A stretch of 64,000 nucleotides of DNA, from assembly GCA_964036275.1 (NCBI GenBank), contig OZ038440.1, positions 5,493,690 through 5,557,689 on the forward strand, in the 5' to 3' direction. The stretch is from Litoditis marina (taxonomy: Eukaryota; Nematoda; Chromadorea; Rhabditida; Rhabditidae). Below are positions 58,101 to 64,000 of this stretch, piece by piece. Under the pieces are notes generated by a model that saw only the letters and a program-made list of their open reading frames with translations, did no database searches and had not been told where the DNA came from. Position numbers and translations under genes: made by a program. Numbering within the stretch: the stretch's first letter is position 1; each line of letters opens with the position of its first letter.

Positions 58101-61100
58101 TGTTTACATAATCGTCGCTGTTTTATTATGTATTGTGTGTTTCATGTGTAATCAATCTTATTAAGGTTTTCGTTGTTTGGTCATATTCCAGTTTTACCTG
58201 AGGGTGAAGGATGAGTCCGCTGCTGGCTTCGATTTGGATAGGGAGGGAAGTGGTAACGTCGCCGGCAGAGTTTGTAACTCTGAATAAAACTTTTTGTTAC
58301 TTTTTTATTTGTGACTTTTGTAAGAACTTACACTCAACCAAACATGTTTGTAACACTAAAACATAACATGTTATTGAAAAGCACTGGTTGTCTAGAAAAT
58401 GTCAAAAATATCCTGTAGAAGGTCACATTTTCGTCGGATGGACTATATAGTTTGTTTCAACCATCGATAGAAGCCAGTTACAGTACATTTTAGTGGGCGG
58501 AGTTAATTGTGCTGGAAAGTTGCCAAAGTTTCCAACAGCGACTACCCTACTCAAAATAATGCATAAGCTGGGAATCGAACTCAGCTCGGCTACGTGGCGC
58601 GGCGCACACAAGCAACCGGCCATCTGACCATGTTTGCAAAAACTGAAAACAGTGATACCCAATCATCTTTTCTGACCGTTTTTCAAAGCTTATCTTATCG
58701 CACAAAAAGTTGTTTTAATTACTCCCCGATTACTTGATAACTTTTTGAGCACAAAATATGTGCAAAAATCTCAAAACAACCACTTTTCGATATTTTATTT
58801 GTTTTGAAAAGACTGGCAACCTGCCCAATCAATTGCCTGCAATGTAGGGTGCGCTCGACCAGCATGGCTGACTACTATCGATGGTTGCAACAAACTATAC
58901 CTGAGAGCGTATTCTCCAGAATCGTGAGACATGAGGTGGAGAATATCGAGAACAGCAAATCCGAAGTCGTGCACCATCTTGTATCTGTTGGAATGGAAGA
59001 TGGGTTGACCGTCGCGCAGCCACTCAACCTGGAAATTATGGAATTGAAAAAAAAATTAAATATTACATACTTTTGTACTTTATAAAAAACACCTATAGTC
59101 GTCGCCAACGGAAAGGCGGGAGGGTACTGTATATCTCACTTTCCGCTGTGTACGGACACATGTCTTCGATTCCAAAGCTTTTCGGTTATGTTCTCTAATA
59201 GCACAGTGGTTAGCGCCCTGCTACAAATATTTTGCTCGCAGGTTCGATTCCGGCGAGAGATAGAAATTTATAAATTTGGCACCCAGCACCCACTATAGCA
59301 CGCTTTTAATATTTTGGTGAAGAATAGGTATCAGACGAGTATCAAAAAAAGTGGGCGAAACAAAGCAGAAAACAGTATTTCGGAACTCCATTAGAATCAC
59401 ACAAAATCAAATGAAACTGATTGACAAAATACATTACGCGACGGTTTTTTTTAGCTCGACAAGAGTAAATATCCAGTTGTCTACCCACCTTGGTGCTGGG
59501 ATCGTTGATGGGTGCGTATTGTGCCTGCAGATGAGCTGCACCACCCTCCTCCAGTGCTCCCTGTACAGAGAGATCAGTGAGGATGGAGGGAGCGTCAAAG
59601 ACGGGAGCCTCAGCCTCCGGGGCGGCCGGCTTGTCCGCCTCGATCTCACGAATACGGTCCAGAGACTGGGGTTGGAGGGAGTCGTAGGCTGGAAATGAGA
59701 TATTATTTTGATTCGTCTGCTTTGACTTCTTTCGCGTATTTGGTTTTTCTTTGGTCGTTTCAAGGTTTTTCTGAGTACGTATGTTAGAAGATCCCGGAAC
59801 TTTTATATCATCCTGCGTCTCTCGTTCTGCCTCACTATTTCTCGTCTTTCACATCCAGGCGGGATGTAAGAGCAGAGAAATAGCTTATGTTTGAGGAGAC
59901 GCAGGATGGGATGAAGCTTCCGGGATCTTCCAGCATACGTACTCTGATGTCTGAATATAGGTTTATTTGAGTTACATGGTTCAACAATTGTTTTCATTTC
60001 CAAATATAATTGTTACGAAAGGGTTTGAATACAAATTGTTGGTGAACAAAAACTATCGTTGTTGCTCCACTTATGATTATACTTGAAAAGGTGGACCATT
60101 CGAAACTTGAAACAACTATCTCACCAATGTTGTCCATTCCCTGGTGAGATGTGCAAAAACACACCACAGGATGGATTCAAAAAAGGTTAATAGTACATTG
60201 ATACATTAATACATTGATTTAAATTTATCAGTTTTATTTATTAACATATTAATCATTCTCACCAATATTGTCCTTTCCTTGGACGGCCAGTGAGACGAAG
60301 CATTCGGCCTCTCCGGCGGCGTTCTTCGCCACGCACTTCCACTCTCCGCTGTCGCGTACTTCTGTCTGGTTGATGTCCATTATGACCCAACCGAAGTCGT
60401 TGATCATCTTCACGCGCGACGAGGCGGCGATCTGAATAAAATAAACTGTGTTCTACGCACTTGTATGGGGTGATCAGAGATGATGTGTAGTTTGAACTTT
60501 ATACATGTCAATGAGAACTACAAACATAGTGAAACTGAGAAAACATATTGTTCATCGAAATTTTACAAATTGTGAAAGTTTCATGCGTTTTCTTATACTG
60601 TACCATAACGCACGTAACCTTCTCTAAGTAGTATTAATTGTCTATTAAAATTGAGAAAATAGTTTCTTTCTTTATTTCTGTTTTGTAACCTAGCGAAACC
60701 TTCTGTTTTATAGTTCGAAGTTGAATCAACATACCGGTGCTCCGTTGAGGTACCACTGAATCTGCATCTTGTTGTCGTCGACCGGTTCGATGGTCGCTTC
60801 GAAGTGGGCCGGTTGTCCCTCAAAGAGGTCTCCCGGAGAGGTCAGGGCCTGCACAAAGCGGGGTGGTCCCTTGGGGGTCGGCTCGGCTTCTTCCAGCTAA
60901 AACCATGGTTATATAAAATAAAGTACAAGGAGAAATATGTTAAAAAGGTGTGAGACTAACAATGTAAAAAAAAAGTTGTACTTAGAAATGAAATGTGAGA
61001 AACCCTTGGCCTGGGCTCTGCCTCTTCCAGCTTGAAGTCAACGTGAACCCCTCCAAAATGTCACACAACCATTGCTCAAAATTGAAAGCTTTTTTTGGCC

Positions 61101-64000
61101 ACATTCGCGCTTAGTGCCAAAGGTTTTGTGAATTACTACTTCGGCAGAACAAAATTATTTCCTTCCCCAATTTTGCGTTTCCGCGGTCTTGAGAAAACGT
61201 CTGCCAGCTTCGCAAATCTGTACATTTCAAAAACACTGCCTGAAAGTTGAACATCATACTGTAGAGGGTTACAACGAAACAGACTAAAACGTACCATTGG
61301 TTTTGGTGCCTCGATCTCCTGAATTCTCTTCCATGATTCCTCATGTTGAGTATCTCCTAGGATGGCGTCCTTTCCTTGACATTTCAGGGTAGCCGATGAA
61401 ACGGCCTCGCCCTGGGCATTGAACACACGGATCTGGTAGACACCCTGCAATATTACAACTCTGCTTTTTGCACTTTTATAGCGTGATCTTGTTACAATTG
61501 TTACCAATATATAAATACAAATTTTCTCATGAGAAGCACTTTTTCGACAAGAAACACACATAGTGGGTGAACAACCGCTACCGAAAAATACAATTTTAGT
61601 CCGTTATGCTAGGCTTAATGTGCTTCTGATTGTGAACATAGGTAAAAACTGACCGCGTCTTCAGGATAAGTGTAGGCGATGTCCAACATGCAGACACCAA
61701 AGTCCTGGCTGATGGCGAACTTGGAACCGTTTCCGAGGGGCTCACCATTGCGCAACCATTGAACCTGAAAGGGGATACTCTGTTCCATCAATCAACGTCC
61801 TTCTACAATAATCCGTCAATTATTCAGAAGCCTTTTTTTTACGAACGATTCATTATTTCGCTTTCAAACTTTCAGAGTTTGTGGTGGTAAAGGTGCAAAA
61901 GACACTGCCGAAATTTCGAGAAACTGTATGAACGCCAACATACCAAATTTTGACCTAAAATTTTAAGCATACTACTGTAGAGGGTTATAAGTGGGTGGAA
62001 TGAACTATGAAAATGTACTCAGTGAACGAGGAAAGGAAATTATGATCAATTTAACAGAGCTGGAAGTTATGCCGAACACCCTGGTAGCTTTGCACTGATA
62101 TATCTTTTGGCCTTATCGCAGAACTTTTCGAAGACGATCCATGTGTTTTATAATTAACTGTTCAAGCGGAACTGTTTTGAAAAACTTTTATAAAGCGTAC
62201 CTGGAGTCCAGGATCGTTGACTGGCACAACTGTGGCCTCGAAGTGAATGTGGTCTCCCTCGACGCATTCCTGGAACGGGAAAATGATTAAAAACTCAAAT
62301 TATTCTCATTCTCAGACTTTGAGAACCAGCTGTGTGAAGAAATATAACATAAAAGTAACCGGGAAGGGAATATTGATAAGGTATGAGACAATTTGAGTTG
62401 TTCCACCTGTAATTTTTAGTATGGGTTATTTTTAAGTTAATCGAATCTTACCTGATCAGCGATTTGACTGAGAATGGCGGGGTGGTCGTAGACTGGCGCT
62501 TCTGGCTCAGGGGTCTTCTCCTTCGGGGCCTGTAAACAATAAGATCCACTTATCGATTGTCAGTAAATCGTAGTTTTCAAGAATAAAATGCAATTTAGTG
62601 AACCATGTCGTTTCAACTCATGAAATCCTTATACATCGTGTAGTAGTATCTTGCTTTGTGCTGAATCTTAGTGAACCGTCTTCGTTTAACTAAATGTGCA
62701 AAACTTTACACATTTTGAATTTTCATGTTATTCCATACCTCGAGAATCTGGATTCTTCTCCACGATTCCTCGTGTCTGGTGTCTCCGAGGATTGGCCCGG
62801 TGCCAGCGATCTTCACAGAAGCAGTCGACACTGCCTCGCCCTCACTGTTCGAGATGGTCAGAGTGTAGACACCTGCAATAAAAATCAATAAGTATTGGTT
62901 TCACGATGAAATAAACCAACTACTTCAGTGCTTCAAAGATGATCAAAATGTCGTAACCAATGATTTAGAAATATCGAAACCGTTTTACCTTCGCACGTTT
63001 CCACGCGTTGAAGTATGAAATAAGCACAATGAGTGTTTTGTGGTTTTGTAAACACACTGTATGAGTTTTGGTATGAATGGACAAACATACTGTAGGATTC
63101 ATAGTATGAATGAGACACACTATACCATTATGGTCTTCATTGGCGGAGAGTATGTCGAGTGTGGCCCATCCCAGTTCGTGTTTCGTCTGAACCAGCTGGG
63201 AGGCTCCTAGGGGAGAGCCATTCTTCTGCCAGGTGACCTGCAACAGTACAGTGTGATCTACGTTCTAATTTGTTTACTTACGGTGTGCTCTACCTTCTGT
63301 TGTGTGCGTTTTTGCAGAAAAAAAACAATCAAAAACAGCTGAATCAAAAACCAGTTCACCAGTGATGGAGCATGTCCTCAACTCTTTGAAAACTGAGCCA
63401 TTTCCACATTTTGAAAATTTCGAACTTCAACGTTCAGGAAACTGAGCAAATTTAAGTATTAGAGAAACACAGTATTATAGTTGTTAAATTGCCGAAGTTT
63501 ATTGATCAGAATGTTCAAAACATGTATGTTACCTTGAGGTTGGCATCTCTGGCGGGTTGGAAGGTGGCCTCCAGATGTACGGGTACCCCTTCTGGCACCT
63601 CGTCAGATGACTCGAGTTGAGTCAGGAACTGAGGCTTCTCACGAAGAACTTCTTCCTCTATCTCCTCAATCACCTGGAAGAATGGAAAGGTTGGAATGAG
63701 TTTCACAACTTTTATATTATTAAGTAAGATAACAACCTGTTCCATTGTCCATATTGTTGGAGATGAATTTCGAGAACTGGGTCAACTTTAGTGGTTCCGA
63801 ACTCATTATCATTTCAGTTTAGGTATGTCAAAGAAATATGTACATTGTTCTCAGAGTAAACGTACAATAGATATACCTACACGAAGTGTTTATCATAGAG
63901 CGAATTAAAAATCGATCTTGAGTTTCAAAAGAAAAACTACAACCGAACCAATTAGTTAAGCTTTACCTTGGGTGCCTCGAGCTCTTGAATTCTCTGCCAG
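40161..64000 (-). CDS. ketn-1: kettin, carboxy-terminal portion (5' end off window)
   Basis: Kettin is a giant modular sarcomere protein that binds actin through tandem Ig domains next to the Z-disc or dense body. At least 53 exons join in phase and give about 2,075 residues. I count 14 I-set Ig domains: ten separated by kettin-type linkers, then a non-Ig segment of about 290 residues, then four more. The linker signature is clear: DTRHEESWRRIQILE, DTQHEESWKRIQEIEAP, SLDRIREIEA. Typical Ig strands read VEWLRDGQP, then FGFAVLDI, then DSGEY. The linker spacing and the four-domain end favour kettin over the much longer TTN-1, whose kinase is absent. The last exon ends NLAQAAEHIG. Alternative ends are possible: reading through the final donor at 40926 would instead end TLSTLSSG. 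Exons are listed in the four block entries. Confidence 0.9.
41820..41867 (-). other. probable alternative kettin exon, paralogous to 42081-42203
   Basis: 48 nt bounded by ACTCCAG and GTGAAC. It encodes APQFTTKLSDISTKR, which matches SPHFVAKLTDISARQ at the end of exon 42081-42203. Entry and exit phases are identical to that exon, so it can replace it, or be added, without a frameshift. Confidence 0.65.
43641..43877. mobile_element. TATAG-ended MITE family 2, copy 3
   Basis: 237 bp in a kettin intron. It begins TATAGTTTGTTCCACCC and ends TGGTGAAACAGACTATA. The best-preserved copy, in the opposite orientation to 17530-17766. Confidence 0.8.
44610..44915. repeat. tandem repeat that includes an exon edge
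   Basis: Three degenerate units of about 85-140 bp. Each starts with a relative of CCATSGTTTCCGTCTG (near 44605, 44746 and 44837) and ends near GAATTGTGA. The first unit's start is the true acceptor and first codons of kettin exon 44456-44617. Confidence 0.65.
46206..49913 (-). other. kettin block 3: non-Ig segment
   Basis: Exons: 49827-49913, 49499-49575, 49129-49222, 48771-48875, 48155-48255, 47814-47910, 47480-47599, 46821-46940 and 46206-46376. Together they encode about 290 residues without an Ig fold, rich in Lys, Glu, Pro and Gln, with repeats of a (V/I)QLK or IKLK-type motif (PAQLKT, PVQLKAGK, DQIKLKIAKPK, EQVQLK). The last exon is different: Tyr, Ser and Arg rich (YQTYREHRESYHETS). 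It is fully open in both directions; the minus reading fits the phases. Confidence 0.8.
50945..51010. repeat. CT microsatellite
   Basis: Runs of CTCTCTCC and TCTCTCTCT in a kettin intron. A similar but less pure CT-rich tract lies at 42825-42900. Confidence 0.8.
54238..54431. mobile_element. AGGAGACCGG-ended MITE, copy 2
   Basis: 194 bp in a kettin intron. Ends AGGAGACCGGA and TCCGGTCTCCT, same orientation as 29598-29794 and highly similar, including the GACACGCAACGCGTCCAATC core. Confidence 0.85.
55162..55626. mobile_element. TTAAAGGG-ended element, copy 2
   Basis: 465 bp in a kettin intron. Starts TTAAAGGGGCCG and ends AGGGTCCCTTTAA. Same orientation and core as 13230-13702. Confidence 0.75.
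58445..58899. mobile_element. TATAG-ended element with tRNA-like core, copy 2
   Basis: It fills most of a kettin intron. It starts TATAGTTTGTTTCAACC and ends GGTTGCAACAAACTATA. On the minus strand the core carries an A-box-like TGGTCAGATGGCCGG and a B-box GAGTTCGATTCC. Its right end abuts the exon donor at 58900. Confidence 0.8.
59197..59275 (+). other. tRNA-like sequence, probably a SINE remnant
   Basis: A-box TAGCACAGTGG and B-box GGTTCGATTCC have tRNA-like spacing. A partial acceptor stem is possible (TCTCTAA with CGAGAGA). No proper anticodon stem forms, so I do not call it a functional tRNA gene. It lies in a kettin intron. Confidence 0.5.
61776..62008. mobile_element. TATAG-ended MITE family 2, copy 4
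   Basis: It contains CTACAATAATCCGTCAA, the CAAACTTTCAGAGTTTG block and GGGTTATAAGTGGGTGGAA at the right end. In a kettin intron; ends partly degraded. Confidence 0.7.

Larger units (their letters stand above)
55865..64000 (-). other. kettin block 1: Ig domains 1-6 with linkers
   Basis: Exons: 63967-64000, 63533-63673, 63126-63237, 62739-62872, 62452-62529, 62201-62269, 61654-61764, 61295-61444, 60735-60896, 60263-60431, 59489-59688, 58901-59028, 58198-58279, 57848-57928, 57434-57544, 57026-57166, 56590-56778, 56175-56303 and 55865-55987. Each Ig spans about three exons, with the first intron at the C/D-strand junction after (K/Q)V-W. Linkers carry E(S)WRRIQ-LE or its variant RIREIEA. Domains 1, 2 and 4 lack both canonical cysteines; 3, 5 and 6 keep only the F-strand Cys (KCVAK, TCRA). 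The last exon of the block appears to use a GC donor. Confidence 0.88.

Noticed and set aside
1..64000. CRISPR arrays, rRNA genes, prophage or viral genes
   Set aside because: No regularly spaced direct repeats, no rRNA-like sequence and no viral protein motifs were seen. Repeats present are eukaryotic MITEs, satellites and tandem duplications.

Overview
The window is nuclear DNA of a nematode. The evidence is a cuticle collagen, a supplementary-type nuclear hormone receptor, a kettin-type muscle Ig protein, short introns ending in TTTCAG-like acceptors, and an acceptor-like CAG/TAG 1-12 nt upstream of the start codon in six genes, which is the usual mark of spliced-leader trans-splicing. It is intron-rich: I could phase 53 exons in the kettin fragment alone. 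I cannot name the species.

Layout, left to right. Minus strand 1-14,344 holds, in transcription order, a nuclear hormone receptor (14,344-6,608), a RAB5IF/OPTI-like membrane protein (5,976-4,617) and a beta-1,3-glucosyltransferase of the B3GLCT type (4,180 to beyond the left edge). The last two are close enough to be an operon. A 59-codon ORF of unknown function is nested in a receptor intron. Next (27,905-16,966, minus) is an unrecognised type I membrane protein with a 7.35 kb intron that holds diverged tandem duplications and hairpin elements. It diverges from a plus-strand Ly6/three-finger gene (28,961-31,417).

Minus strand 34,775-32,435 is an unrecognised, very basic protein gene whose exon 3 has been copied in inverted orientation inside a downstream intron. 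Minus strand 38,633-35,032 is an eight-exon cuticle collagen. Minus strand 64,000-40,161 is the 3' part of a kettin (ketn-1) gene: 14 Ig domains, kettin-style linkers, a roughly 290-residue non-Ig segment, and a short terminal exon.

Almost all remaining structure is non-autonomous mobile elements in introns: a TTAA-ended hairpin MITE (3 copies), two hAT-like MITEs with 8-bp target duplications, families with TATAG-type ends (2 and 4 copies), three further two-copy families, and poly-C/poly-G rich elements. One MITE supplies the intronic side of a kettin 5' splice site. Phase consistency across exons was the main test for the gene models. No rRNA, CRISPR array, phage or plasmid feature was seen. 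The genes do not form an obvious single pathway: two act in the secretory system (glycosylation, ER membrane), one in the cuticle, one in muscle, and one is a transcription factor.
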